In this document: positions 18,064 through 27,115 of the stretch, one piece after another
How the letters are laid out: each line of letters starts with the position of its first letter
Numbering within the stretch: the stretch's first letter is position 1
DNA from: an uncultured Prevotellaceae bacterium
GTDB lineage: Bacteria; Bacteroidota; Bacteroidia; Bacteroidales; Bacteroidaceae
Assembly: GCA_946411565.1 (NCBI GenBank)
Contig: CAMKEM010000003.1
Location: forward strand, 1-64,000
Length of the DNA stretch: 64,000 nt
Reading direction: 5' to 3'
Translations under genes and position numbers: made by a program
Notes under the pieces: model-generated
Seen by the model: only the letters and a program-made list of their open reading frames with translations
Told to the model about the DNA's origin: nothing
The model's database searches: none

Positions 18064-18071
18064 CAAAGGTA
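18064..18071 (-). promoter_or_regulatory. -7 promoter element of the outer-membrane protein operon
   Basis: CAAAGGTA reads TACCTTTG on the minus strand. The -33 region is not a clear TTG. Confidence 0.5.
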
Positions 18072-18261
18072 CATATTTTTTGATAAATAGAATAAAAAAC
18101 TTTGTTTTTTTTTTATGTTTCCTTGTTATTTACAACGAAAACAGGATAAAAAAGGGATAATATAGACAAAAAATACGGGAAAAGGCTAAAGTCAATTTTT
18201 TGTTGTCTTTGGAAGAAAGGATTCTTGTGCCTATGATGCAAGGCTGTAAATACGAAGATTG

Positions 18262-18340
18262 TCCATCGTATCTCCATCGCTTGTCCATCAAAACGATGGA
18301 GTATCGATGGATTATCGATGGATTATCGATGGATTATCTA
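18262..18340. repeat. ATCGATGG tandem and inverted repeat cluster
   Basis: Three consecutive 11-bp units (TATCGATGGAT) begin at 18302. They are preceded by inverted TCCATCG units at 18262-18290. The cluster covers the 3' end of the GT2 gene 18312-19334 and supplies its last codons. Confidence 0.75.
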
Positions 18341-19334
18341 CGGAGGAAGATAGGCGGCAAAGCCCTTTCACTCCAAGTATTCGCATAAGCAGGATTTTTA
18401 TCAATTCCTTCCTGTTTCTTGCACAATTCAGAGGTATTGATGTCTTTTTCAGAATTGGCTCGGCAGGTGTTGTCTTGGCAAAACGATAGGCATCTATCTG
18501 AAAGTTGAGCATGGTGAGATACAGGTATCGAGAAGCCTTGGAATAGATGTCGATGTCTAATTGCTCTACGGCATAGAGATGCGAGGATAGCAGCTCGTCA
18601 GCAAACTTCAGGGAGCCTGAAATGCTTTCTCCGTTGAAGTAATAAAGGTACATCCCAGTATCGATTGTGGCATAGTTTCGGGCTTTCTTCAACAACTGTG
18701 AAATAAGGCGGATATCCTCACCAAGAGTGACTGTTTCCGAATATCTGATACCATCAAACAAAGAACGGCGGAACACCTTGTTACAGCTATAACAATGAGT
18801 ATATAACTTATTATCAAGCCAAAGACTTTGCTTTGCCTCTTGTCCTGAAATATCAAATATGGCATTCTCAAAGGTGAGTTTCCTTTCTTTAGGGCTACCT
18901 ATATAAAGATGTGCAGGATATTCGAGGATGTCGATAAGGCCCCTCACCTGTAGCCCCTCACCCGTCCTTCGGACACCCTCTCCCCAAGGGGCGAGGGGGA
19001 AAGTTACCTTTTCTCGTTGTAAATATTCAATTATAGGCAGAAGCGTATTCTCTGCAAGTGCATCATCGCTATCTATGAATGTGACATAAGTGCCTTGGGC
19101 AATATCAAGTGCCATATTACGAGCACTTCCCGGACCTCCATTCTGCTTGTGTATGACCTTTATACGTTTATCTTTCAAAGCCCATCTATCGCACGATTCA
19201 GGGCATTTATCTGGTGATCCATCATCAATTAAAATAACCTCCATATCAGGTACATTCTGTGAGAGCACACTCTCAATACAACGATCAAGAGTATGCTCTG
19301 CTTTATATACAGGTATGATAACTGATAGTTTCAT
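18312..19334 (-). CDS. Family 2 glycosyltransferase
   Basis: 340 residues. The GT-A fold start MKLSVIIPVYKAEHTLDRCIES, an EVILIDDGSPDKC nucleotide-binding segment, GGPGSARNMALD and the DxD-type TFIDSDDAL are all present. It transfers a sugar onto a growing surface glycan. Residues about 111-132 (LAPWGEGVRRTGEGL) come from an in-frame palindromic element placed after the donor-binding half. The final residues (VDNPSIIHR) are encoded by the ATCGATGG tandem repeat, so the native C-terminus may have been lost or replaced. The start overlaps the stop of the upstream GT4 gene (TAATG), indicating translational coupling. Confidence 0.85.
   Translation of the reverse strand: MKLSVIIPVYKAEHTLDRCIESVLSQNVPDMEVILIDDGSPDKCPESCDRWALKDKRIKVIHKQNGGPGSARNMALDIAQGTYVTFIDSDDALAENTLLPIIEYLQREKVTFPLAPWGEGVRRTGEGLQVRGLIDILEYPAHLYIGSPKERKLTFENAIFDISGQEAKQSLWLDNKLYTHCYSCNKVFRRSLFDGIRYSETVTLGEDIRLISQLLKKARNYATIDTGMYLYYFNGESISGSLKFADELLSSHLYAVEQLDIDIYSKASRYLYLTMLNFQIDAYRFAKTTPAEPILKKTSIPLNCARNRKELIKILLMRILGVKGLCRLSSSVDNPSIIHR
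18938..19000. repeat. Palindromic element (CCCCTCACC type) inside a GT2 gene
   Basis: Related to the elements at 14755-14906 and 27031-27075: CCCCTCACC, CCGTCCTTCGGACACC, then CTCTCCCCAAGGGGCGAGGG. It is in frame. Confidence 0.8.
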
Positions 19335-20374
19335 TATTTTCTTATTTCATCAAACAATTCAAGCCACTTATTCATTATATTCTCAGGCTTATAGCGTTGT
19401 GACGCATTTAAGGCTGCCCTGCCCATCTGTTGCCTTTTCTCTTGATTTTCAATAAGTTCACAGATAGCATTAGCCATAGCGTTATCGTCATTATAAGGTA
19501 TGAGCTTGCCAGTTGCGCCATCCTCTATAATATGACGAGGACCATAGTCACAATCAATGCTTACAATAGGTAATCCACAAGTTTGTGCCTCAATAAGGAC
19601 CATTGGAAGTCCCTCAAAACGTGAGGTCATTAGGAATATCGAACTATTGATATAGTATGGAACTACATCTGTAGTACCATTGTGTAAGGTCACGTTTTGC
19701 GATAGGTTCAAACGTACAATCTTCTGTTGAAGAGCCTCTCGTTCAGGTCCTTCTCCTACGATATCAAGATGCCAGTCAGAATGATTTTCTGATACTTGTT
19801 TCCAGATATCAAGAAGTCGGGAGAAATTCTTCACGTCAATTAGTCGTCCAATGCTTAAACAATGTTTTGCCGAGCAATCGGAAGGCTTTTCCACATGTTG
19901 GGATGTGAAGTTAGGTATGAGTGTAACGTGTTTGGCGTGAGGGTAATCCTTTGTATCTTGTTGGGTAAGAGTGACTATAGTATCTACTTTCTTCTCCATT
20001 AAAGATATTGTCCATTGATGTTTCATCGTTGGACGTGCCCTATGAGCCTCATAGATACACTTACCTTTCCATCCGCTGAAAGCAGCAAGGAAAGCTCCCA
20101 TAACCCATGTATATATTGTTATATCAGGATTTATCTTGCGGATAGTTCTGCGAAAAGCAAGGAGTAATTTGATTTTATGCTGAAATGGAACGTTCAGCCT
20201 TACGACCTTTACTCTTTCATCCAAAGGATAGGCAAAAGGTTTCTCGTCATGCCATAGCAAAAGCAGAACGACCTCGTGTTCTGTATGCCTCACGAGGTAG
20301 TTCATCTTGTCGGTAATGATACGTTCCATACCACCAATTCTCGACATTTTTTCTATGACGTAAACAATACGCAT
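19334..20374 (-). CDS. Family 4 (group 1) glycosyltransferase
   Basis: 346 residues. MRIVYVIEKMSRIGGMERII is the typical GT4 opening. The C-terminal donor domain shows LSIGRLIDVKNFSRLL, HLDIVGEGPERE and the EX7E region FEGLPMVLIEAQTCGLPIVS. It probably adds one sugar of the surface repeat unit on the cytoplasmic face of the inner membrane. It lies in a minus-strand series running from 25775 to 18312, separated from the upstream GT2 gene by an 84-bp spacer with a palindromic element, and overlaps the next gene by one base. Confidence 0.9.
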   Translation of the reverse strand: MRIVYVIEKMSRIGGMERIITDKMNYLVRHTEHEVVLLLLWHDEKPFAYPLDERVKVVRLNVPFQHKIKLLLAFRRTIRKINPDITIYTWVMGAFLAAFSGWKGKCIYEAHRARPTMKHQWTISLMEKKVDTIVTLTQQDTKDYPHAKHVTLIPNFTSQHVEKPSDCSAKHCLSIGRLIDVKNFSRLLDIWKQVSENHSDWHLDIVGEGPEREALQQKIVRLNLSQNVTLHNGTTDVVPYYINSSIFLMTSRFEGLPMVLIEAQTCGLPIVSIDCDYGPRHIIEDGATGKLIPYNDDNAMANAICELIENQEKRQQMGRAALNASQRYKPENIMNKWLELFDEIRK

Positions 20375-20379
20375 AATTA

Positions 20380-20412
20380 GCCCTCTTCCGTCTCCCCTGA
20401 GGGGGAGAGATT
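20380..20412. repeat. Short GC-rich palindromic element
   Basis: A CCCTCTTCCGTCTCCCC / GGGGGAGAG core lies between two glycosyltransferase genes, next to AT-rich TTAATTATTAATTA sequence as at other elements. Confidence 0.6.
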
Positions 20413-20458
20413 TTATATAGCTTTTATCGTTATGGGGATTTTAATTGTTAATTATTAA

Positions 20459-21301
20459 TTAGAAAATCTCCCCTGCCTGTGCCTTACGAATAACGAGTTT
20501 CATAAGGTCGCGTGGATATCTTGCGATATAATAGAGTAGGGTAGGAGTGCTGTAACCACAATTCCGCATTTCCTTCCAACATCTGTGTGTAGATTGAAAG
20601 CGGAGGTGAATTAATGACGATATCATAGGGCGAAGCATACGACTATGATGATGCTTGACATTATGCTTGATAAGAAGCATATTAGCCTTTGCCGTTTCGC
20701 GGGTGTAATCGAGAAGCCTGTCATTAGTTTTCCTCTTTGCCGTACTATCAGCGTGGTTGCACACGCAATAGCATTTCTCTGTATAAACCTTTATGTTCTT
20801 TGCAAAGATGCCTACCTGAGTAGAGAAACATATATCGTTGAGGATTTTTGACTCGCTAAACCTTATGTTATGTTCCTTTATAAATGACAGTTTGATAGCC
20901 TTGCACCACGGTTCCGTGAAATGATAGCGTAGATGCCTTTCTTGCCATGCAGAATCAGTAGAAGACATAATCCTGCTAAGGTGATTGGCACGCCATGAAG
21001 GTTTGCCACTTCCCATTTCAATGGAATCTGCATTAAAATAGATAACATCTGCCGTTTCTTCCTTAGTAGAATCAAGGAAATCGTTAAAGCAAGGATGGAA
21101 GAAATCATCGCTATCAGCAAAGATAACGTATTGGCCTTCTGCCTTGCAAAGTCCCTGATTGCGTGCCCATCCAGCTCCACGTCCATCCTCATCGCGGATT
21201 ACGATGGTTTGGAGATCGTCACGCTGTGGAATAGATTCGATACATCTATCCAACTGCCATTGCGGACCTTTATGCGGAATTATGACAGATATAGATATCA
21301 A
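20459..21301 (-). CDS. Family 2 glycosyltransferase
   Basis: 280 residues. MISISVIIPHKGPQWQLDRCIESI opening, IVIRDEDGRGAGWARNQGL, and the VIFADSDDFF DxD-type motif define a GT2 GT-A fold. The C-terminal half is basic and carries a YYIARYPRDLM segment of the kind seen in Bacteroidota capsule GT2 proteins. The acceptor is unknown. It begins 9 bp after the CotH-like gene stop, inside the same minus-strand operon. Confidence 0.85.
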   Translation of the reverse strand: MISISVIIPHKGPQWQLDRCIESIPQRDDLQTIVIRDEDGRGAGWARNQGLCKAEGQYVIFADSDDFFHPCFNDFLDSTKEETADVIYFNADSIEMGSGKPSWRANHLSRIMSSTDSAWQERHLRYHFTEPWCKAIKLSFIKEHNIRFSESKILNDICFSTQVGIFAKNIKVYTEKCYCVCNHADSTAKRKTNDRLLDYTRETAKANMLLIKHNVKHHHSRMLRPMISSLIHLRFQSTHRCWKEMRNCGYSTPTLLYYIARYPRDLMKLVIRKAQAGEIF

Positions 21302-21310
21302 ATGAAATAT

Positions 21311-22732
21311 TTACTTTCTATTTAATGTTTTTTTCTTATTGAAAATGTAGATTCCGTTTTGTGACATAGCAGGGACTTTTCTTCCTCGCATGTCATATAT
21401 TGTATGAGACTTTGGGCTTTCTGCCGTTACTCTTAATATGCCTGTATACACTTTATTCGTATTCTCATCCATCCAGATCTTACGACCATTAAACCACTCG
21501 CGCATACCATCAATCTCGGCATAGATGTCGGATTTCTTGCATTCGTAGGAGTTTTCCCCATACCATTTCGAAGCTGTGGACTTCCTGCACGAATTTAGTG
21601 ATTCTGCCTGTGGTGAGTTCTTGAGATCGGCAAGGAAATTGTCCATTTCTGCAAACAATACATCTTTTATACTATTCCATAGCTCCAGGTACATTAGTTG
21701 AAACGCATCATTACTATTTGAAATAAGATATGGATAATAGAAAAGTTTATTCCTTTGAACACTTGCCCACATCTCATCATATTTGGAATAGCTGCCGCAC
21801 ATCATCATTCCGCTGAAATCCCACGGACATGACATAGACACCTTAGATGCATTGTCATATTTTGTCAAATACATATTACTACCGCCAGAATCATAAGATC
21901 CGATAATATTATGTACGAGAAGCCATTTTGCAAAACTTTCTATATCTATCTTATCAGGGTATGTTCCATCAAGAATAGAGGTTTCCACATCATCCATAAC
22001 AGTAGCGATATAATTCACTTGTTCCTCAGTTATTTTATCGCTGTCAGGATATTTGAAAGTGTAATTGTATCTTGAATTTATGACATGAGTGTCGGCATAA
22101 ACGGATTCATTCCACCAATAAGCATCATTTTCAAAGATATATCCTTCCTCCTTGTTTACATCAATGCGACAATCGGAATTTCGCTTTATGGATTCAGAGA
22201 GAAGATATAATCCCTGATAGTCATTGTTAAGGAAGAAATTGACATATTCGTATTCTGGATGCCATGAGATGCCAACCAGTTCTGATACTTTGTTACCAAC
22301 AACCGTATTAAGCCTGTTGTCATTCAGCAGCAACCAGTCCTTGTCTTTATACTTCTTGTCACCACGCAAAAGAAGATCAGCTTTTTTCTGTAACTTCAAT
22401 TTGTATGGCTTCATAGGATAGTCGTAGGCACTCGTATTTCCACGAATCCTAATCGTCAACCCACTAACACTATCTTCATATTCGCCACTATCATATAAGG
22501 TGTCATTTTGCAGGATGATATACATTCGTGCAGGAACCTTTGTCTGATTGATAGAGGTTATACCATCCTGACCTTCTGGTGCATGTGCAAAATCACATGT
22601 AGGTGTTTCTTCATTAAGAGTATTAACAATGACAATAGGGATGCTCATTTTTCTCATATCATCTATTGTTGCCGCAGTATTCTGTAGCAACAACAGAGAA
22701 TTTAGAATAATAAAGCAAAACACCCTTTTCAT
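21311..22732 (-). CDS. Secreted CotH-like kinase-fold protein
   Basis: 473 residues. The signal peptide (MKRVFCFIILNSLLLLQNTAA) is followed by a CotH domain: GLTIRIRGNTSAYDYPMKPY near 100, KLQKKADLL, DWLLLNDNRL near 145, FFLNNDYQGLYLL, and CPWDFSGMM near 315 as the metal-binding Asp region. CotH proteins are atypical kinases known from spore coats; in Bacteroidota secreted members are common and their substrates are not known. The C-terminus (HTIYDMRGRKVPAMSQNGIYIFNKK) is a type A sorting-like tail. It sits 2 bp behind the PorZ-like gene and ahead of glycosyltransferases, which fits a function at the cell surface. Confidence 0.8.
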   Translation of the reverse strand: MKRVFCFIILNSLLLLQNTAATIDDMRKMSIPIVIVNTLNEETPTCDFAHAPEGQDGITSINQTKVPARMYIILQNDTLYDSGEYEDSVSGLTIRIRGNTSAYDYPMKPYKLKLQKKADLLLRGDKKYKDKDWLLLNDNRLNTVVGNKVSELVGISWHPEYEYVNFFLNNDYQGLYLLSESIKRNSDCRIDVNKEEGYIFENDAYWWNESVYADTHVINSRYNYTFKYPDSDKITEEQVNYIATVMDDVETSILDGTYPDKIDIESFAKWLLVHNIIGSYDSGGSNMYLTKYDNASKVSMSCPWDFSGMMMCGSYSKYDEMWASVQRNKLFYYPYLISNSNDAFQLMYLELWNSIKDVLFAEMDNFLADLKNSPQAESLNSCRKSTASKWYGENSYECKKSDIYAEIDGMREWFNGRKIWMDENTNKVYTGILRVTAESPKSHTIYDMRGRKVPAMSQNGIYIFNKKKTLNRK

Positions 22733-22734
22733 TT

Positions 22735-24828
22735 TTATCTTACTATTGAAATCTTCGTGACAATACCACTTTCTCCTCCAGCAGTAGCCACATTGACCAT
22801 ATATACACCAGAGGCAACCTTCTTGCCGTTTCGGTCACAACCATTCCATAGATATGAACCGCCAGTACATGTGCCTTCGTTCACCAACTGTCCCGATGTT
22901 GTGAGAATCTTGACCTGTGCACCTATTGTCAATCCTGTAATGGTGATATCGCCAGTAAAATCTGGTGTTACAGGGTTAGGATAGGCATATACGTTATCAT
23001 CCGTAAGACTGCCATACGACTGTGTGACGTCACTCTTATATGAGCACAATCCCTTGAGCGTTCCGAAATACACCATGCCTGTATTCTCATCAATGGCTAT
23101 GCTCTTTACCTCATTGTCAGGAAGAGGAGAGTTATCCGTGGTGAAATGGGCAAGTTCCGTTTCGTTATCACTACTGATAAGATATACGCCATTGGTCGTG
23201 GCAAACCATTTGCGGTTGGCATTGTCAACCTTTATGTCACAGATGAACACATTGGCAAGCAGGTAGTCGATGAAATCAGTTCCGTCATTTCTTCTAACCT
23301 CAGCTTGCTTGATGTTGATATTACTCATATCTGTGGAACTGCACATTTCTGTTACATCGTCAGGAGTGATGTAGAAAGCACCAACCTCACATCCAACCCA
23401 GATGTTATGCTCCTTGTCTTCGGCTACTGTAAAGAGATTCTTCGTTTCAAGCATACGTGTGCCACGTTGGTTGATGAAACTCGTAATCTGGCGCATCTGG
23501 TTGGAATTGATGTCATAGAAACCGAACATGGATTTTTTCCAGTTATCATTAGCATACCACAGCAGGCCTCGTGAATCAAAGAATGCTTTCTTTATTCTAC
23601 AATCGCCATTGGTTGTCAATCCGCTTTGCTGAAAGGATTTCCATTCACCTGATGGCGAGAGGCATAGTATGTTGTCATTACCCATGTTGAAAAGCCACAG
23701 ATTGCCAGATTTGTCATAGGCACTTGATGTGACAACGGAATAATTGACGTTCTTGATAACTGAGATAATAGGATCATCGGTATTCATGTCATAGTATGCC
23801 ACCATTTTCTTGTCCTTATATTCATAAAGACCTGACTTTGCAGCAACCATGATATGATTCATATCTTTAGGATCAACGCTAATCTGTGTCTGTGCAATAC
23901 ATTCCTTGCCTTTTTCCGTTGCAAATGAATTGTCATAGCTCGTCCATTTGTCGTTTGCTATGTCATATTCCTGCAATATTCCTGGGGTGCTGGTATCAGA
24001 AGAAACATATTCGTATCTTCCACGCACGGATAGTATTCTGCCGTTGTTGTAAAGGATATAGTTATGCTCGTTGTACTGAGGACCATCAGGAATAACACCT
24101 GTACTGATAGCCTCGAAAGAGCCGTTCTCTGATTTCTGATATTTAGTAAGCTTGCTGTCAGTATCCGTTGCCCAATAGCATTTATTGGTAGAGTCATATA
24201 TATATTTCTCCTTTGTCTGTTTCTTGTAACCGCCTGCGGAAGTCCATTCGTTCTTATTAAGAAGATTAGCCGTAAGAACGCATTTCAACAGTCCTTTACT
24301 TTCAGAAGCTGCATAGAGGTGGTTTTCGGAAATATAGCAATAGTTCACCTTGCATCCGAGGTTATAGGTATCGGCAATGGTAGCATCCTTGGCATTAACC
24401 TTTACGATGCCGAAACCTGTGGCAAGATAAGCATACTGACCATCAACATAGATAGAGTTTATTGTCTTGTCGTCAGTTGTCTGCTTGTTGGCAAGTGCGC
24501 TTATATTCTCCACATCACCATTTAGCGAGAGGAGGTCTATCGTATAGTCAGAATATGTAATGACGAGTTTCTTGGCTGCATTCACCCATGCAATATTCTG
24601 GATGTTGCAGCCATTGAGCAGGTCATTATTGGAATATGTCCGTAATGAACCGTCGTTTACGTTATATGAATACAAACTTTGGGAAGCAAGCACGAAGACT
24701 TCCCTTCCCGTAGGAACAATATCAGAAACGTCACTATATGATGGATATACCTTCCATGTGCCTATGGCATCACCCCAGGCATAAGAAAAAGTTAAGAGTG
24801 AGAATAATATAGTGAGAATGTGTTTCAA
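22735..24828 (-). CDS. porZ: PorZ-like beta-propeller protein of the type IX secretion attachment complex
   Basis: 697 residues, close to the length of Porphyromonas PorZ. After the signal peptide the protein starts AIGTWKVYPSYSDVSDIV and continues as repeated propeller blades (VFVLASQSLYSYN, AYLATGFGIVKVN, IWVGCEVGAFYI, MVYFGTLKGLCSY), consistent with two propellers. It ends with an Ig-like CTD: VYAYPNPVTPDFTGDITITGL...GVYMVNVATAGG...KISIVR. In Porphyromonas, PorZ binds anionic LPS and works with PorU, PorV and PorQ in attaching cargo. I assign it from overall pattern; a generic two-component-propeller surface protein is the alternative. It overlaps the upstream GT2 gene by 4 bp. Confidence 0.7.
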   Translation of the reverse strand: MKHILTILFSLLTFSYAWGDAIGTWKVYPSYSDVSDIVPTGREVFVLASQSLYSYNVNDGSLRTYSNNDLLNGCNIQNIAWVNAAKKLVITYSDYTIDLLSLNGDVENISALANKQTTDDKTINSIYVDGQYAYLATGFGIVKVNAKDATIADTYNLGCKVNYCYISENHLYAASESKGLLKCVLTANLLNKNEWTSAGGYKKQTKEKYIYDSTNKCYWATDTDSKLTKYQKSENGSFEAISTGVIPDGPQYNEHNYILYNNGRILSVRGRYEYVSSDTSTPGILQEYDIANDKWTSYDNSFATEKGKECIAQTQISVDPKDMNHIMVAAKSGLYEYKDKKMVAYYDMNTDDPIISVIKNVNYSVVTSSAYDKSGNLWLFNMGNDNILCLSPSGEWKSFQQSGLTTNGDCRIKKAFFDSRGLLWYANDNWKKSMFGFYDINSNQMRQITSFINQRGTRMLETKNLFTVAEDKEHNIWVGCEVGAFYITPDDVTEMCSSTDMSNINIKQAEVRRNDGTDFIDYLLANVFICDIKVDNANRKWFATTNGVYLISSDNETELAHFTTDNSPLPDNEVKSIAIDENTGMVYFGTLKGLCSYKSDVTQSYGSLTDDNVYAYPNPVTPDFTGDITITGLTIGAQVKILTTSGQLVNEGTCTGGSYLWNGCDRNGKKVASGVYMVNVATAGGESGIVTKISIVR

Positions 24829-25775
24829 CTTTTAATTTTCAGTTTTTGAAGAAGTGTTGGCTTCAGAATTGCTTTCCTTGCAACCAATGGCTTATCCTCC
24901 GTGATACCACCATCGGCAATCTGTTCCTCAACACGTCTGTTGGCTTCTTTTCTAAAGCTATCCTTCCACCATCCCCATTTGTTGAAGTACATGATGATGT
25001 TGGTAACATGAATCCAGAAAAGACGGAAACTGCTATGTGAAGCCCTATTGAACTTGTGATATACAGGAATGCGTGGATAGTAGAGAGTCTTGTATTTCTC
25101 GTGCAACCTGCGTGTCACGTCAATATCCTCTGCATACATAAAGAGGTTCTCATCAAAGAGATTTACCGACTGCAAGGCTTTCAATCTGAAGAACATGAAG
25201 CATCCAGAGAGGTAAGGCACGTTGAGCACCATCTCAAAGTTTGAGTAGAAAAGCTCATAGCGTGCATTCCTTCTTGCAATCATGAATTTTGGCAGACAGA
25301 ATCTTCCGAAGATATCTATCGGCGTAGGCAGAAGTTTTGCAAGTCGCTGTATCTGACCGTTAGGATAAAGCACCTTCGGCATCATCTGAGCCACATCCTC
25401 GTGGAGATCCATATAGCGTTTAAGCTCAGGAATGACGCGAGGGCCAAACCAGATGTCAGGATTTACCACAAGATGATACTTGCTGCCAAGTGTTATTGCC
25501 TTGCGGATAGCAAAGTTATGTCCACCACCATAGCCGTTATTCTCATGACGGAAATAGAGCAGATGAAAACCTGACTCAACCTTCTTGCGCAGTTGTGGCT
25601 CTCCTGTAAGAACTCGGTTGCTGAACTCAAGCAACTCTCGCTCAAGATCAGGCATAATGTCAGCCGAATGGTCAATTATGTACACGACATCTACAGGTGA
25701 TGCGAAGAGGCTTCGCAACACTGGCTCAATGTCAAGCAGGTGATGATTATATGTTACTACCGAGGCTGTTATCAT
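24825..25775 (-). CDS. Family 2 glycosyltransferase (rhamnosyltransferase-like)
   Basis: 316 residues. MITASVVTYNHHLLDIEPVLRSL opening, YIIDHSADI, NNGYGGGHNFAIRKA, LVVNPDIWFG and DENLFMYAEDIDVTRRLHEKYK are characteristic of WbbL/RfbF-like GT2 enzymes that often transfer rhamnose. The donor is not certain. It is the first gene of the minus-strand operon GT2-porZ-cotH-GT2-GT4-GT2, and its stop overlaps the PorZ-like start. A hairpin lies directly upstream at 25780-25812. Confidence 0.85.
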   Translation of the reverse strand: MITASVVTYNHHLLDIEPVLRSLFASPVDVVYIIDHSADIMPDLERELLEFSNRVLTGEPQLRKKVESGFHLLYFRHENNGYGGGHNFAIRKAITLGSKYHLVVNPDIWFGPRVIPELKRYMDLHEDVAQMMPKVLYPNGQIQRLAKLLPTPIDIFGRFCLPKFMIARRNARYELFYSNFEMVLNVPYLSGCFMFFRLKALQSVNLFDENLFMYAEDIDVTRRLHEKYKTLYYPRIPVYHKFNRASHSSFRLFWIHVTNIIMYFNKWGWWKDSFRKEANRRVEEQIADGGITEDKPLVARKAILKPTLLQKLKIKS

Positions 25776-25779
25776 ATAA

Positions 25780-25812
25780 ATAGGTATAGCGGTGGATAAT
25801 TGCTATACCCTA
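25780..25812 (-). promoter_or_regulatory. Hairpin/operator candidate before the porZ operon
   Basis: ATAGGTATAGC and GCTATACCCTAT pair with one bulge around an 11-nt loop, immediately before the first ATG on the minus strand. It could be a 5' UTR hairpin or a binding site; no factor can be named. Confidence 0.35.
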
Positions 25813-25898
25813 TATAACGACATCCATCGCATATTATTGCTTTTTAATATGGTAGTAATGGACATTTTTTGCTAAATTATCGTAATATTTCCCGTATG

Positions 25899-25930
25899 TT
25901 TGGAGGTTTCGGATATTTTTACTACCTTTG
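25899..25930 (+). promoter_or_regulatory. Promoter of the mannose-1-phosphate guanylyltransferase gene
   Basis: TTTG (25899-25902), 20-bp spacer, TACCTTTG (25923-25930): a full consensus match 50 bp upstream of the ATG. Confidence 0.75.
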
Positions 25931-25980
25931 TAAACGAGAAAAATACTTTTTCTCGATACCTAAATCAAAAATAATAGAAC

Positions 25981-27024
25981 ATGAAATATGCAATAATATT
26001 AGCTGGAGGTAAAGGACGAAGACTCTGGCCTGTTAGCCGCAGAAACCTTCCGAAGCAATTTGTCGATTTCTTTGGCTGTGGCAAGACACTTCTCCAGCAG
26101 ACCTACGAGAGAATGCAGAAGATAATGCCGAAGGAGAACATCCTTGTGGTTACTCATACTGCTTTTGAATATATCCTACGTGAACAGCTTCCTGACCTGC
26201 CTAATGATAACCTCATCCTTGAGCCTATCAACAGAAACACGGCACCTTCCACTCTCATGGCTCTCCGTTCTGGCATTATTCCCCCAGAAGGTGATGTTAT
26301 CATAGTGCCTGCTGATCAGGTTGTAATGAATGAAGATAAGTTTGCTGAGGCTATAGATGCTGCAACCGACTATATCAACTGCTATGATAGCGTGCTGACC
26401 ATGGGTGTCAGACCTACAAGACCAGAGCCTGGATATGGCTATCTTCAGATGGGCGATTTGGTTCCTGCCACTCCTAAGCATCCTAACCCTACCACCCATT
26501 ACGTAAAATCGTTCACAGAGAAGCCTGATCGTGATTTTGCCCGTATGTTTATGGATAGTGGTGAGTTCCTTTGGAATACAGGTATCTATATGTCGAAGGC
26601 GGGGTATATCAGTAATCAACTCATTACGGTTATGGGTGTTGATGAAGAAATGGATTATTCCATGAGTCCTAATCTATCTATTGATATGGCTATTCTTGAG
26701 AAGATGCCTGAGAGGGTAGTGAAGGAATGTTCTTTCGGATGGGCAGATATTGGTGCATGGCATGGTATCTATGAGGCATTCGCTAATGCCGATGAGGACA
26801 ATGTTCTTGTCAACAAGAAATCAAGGTTGATGGTTGAGAATGCCAGTCATAATGTTATTTCCCTGCCTAACGGAAAGCTTGCCGTCATTAGCGGACTTGC
26901 TGGCTTTATTGTTGCAGAGAAAGACAACGTCCTTCTCATCTGTCCAAAGGAGGATTCCTCTGCTATGATAAGGAGGCTCCTCGGAAAGATAGAGAACGAG
27001 GAAGGAATGGAAGACTTTGTGTAA
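25981..27024 (+). CDS. manC: Mannose-1-phosphate guanylyltransferase
   Basis: 347 residues. The nucleotidyltransferase signature AGGKGRRLWPVSRRNLPKQF is at residues 8-27, followed by NRNTAPSTLMAL, GVRPTRPEPGYGYLQ, VKSFTEKP, GEFLWNTGIY and CSFGWADIGAW, all typical of GMP/ManC. It makes GDP-mannose from mannose-1-phosphate and GTP, the donor for mannosyl and, after conversion, fucosyl or perosaminyl units. It lacks the C-terminal cupin (phosphomannose isomerase) of bifunctional ManC, so it is the short form. It is divergent from the glycosyltransferase operon that would use its product. Confidence 0.9.
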   Translation: MKYAIILAGGKGRRLWPVSRRNLPKQFVDFFGCGKTLLQQTYERMQKIMPKENILVVTHTAFEYILREQLPDLPNDNLILEPINRNTAPSTLMALRSGIIPPEGDVIIVPADQVVMNEDKFAEAIDAATDYINCYDSVLTMGVRPTRPEPGYGYLQMGDLVPATPKHPNPTTHYVKSFTEKPDRDFARMFMDSGEFLWNTGIYMSKAGYISNQLITVMGVDEEMDYSMSPNLSIDMAILEKMPERVVKECSFGWADIGAWHGIYEAFANADEDNVLVNKKSRLMVENASHNVISLPNGKLAVISGLAGFIVAEKDNVLLICPKEDSSAMIRRLLGKIENEEGMEDFV

Positions 27025-27030
27025 AAAAGA

Positions 27031-27075
27031 CTCACCTGCCCTTGGGGAGAGGGTGCCCCAAGGGCAGGTGAGGGG
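27031..27075. repeat. Perfect-hairpin palindromic element (CCCCTCACC type)
   Basis: CTCACCTGCCCTTGGGG (27031-27047) is exactly inverted at 27056-27072 around an 8-nt loop, just after the manC stop. It may act as a terminator or mRNA 3' stabiliser; only short T runs follow. Confidence 0.85.
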
Positions 27076-27115
27076 CTACAAGGACTATAATTTATTATTC
27101 AAAATAAATAAAAAA

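Noticed and set aside
18262..18340. CRISPR-like short repeats
   Set aside because: Units are contiguous 11-mers without spacers and there are no cas genes.
27017..27115. Extended N-terminus for the FGE-fold lipoprotein
   Set aside because: It overlaps the manC stop region and a perfect hairpin and would place a lipoprotein signal 34 residues inside the protein.
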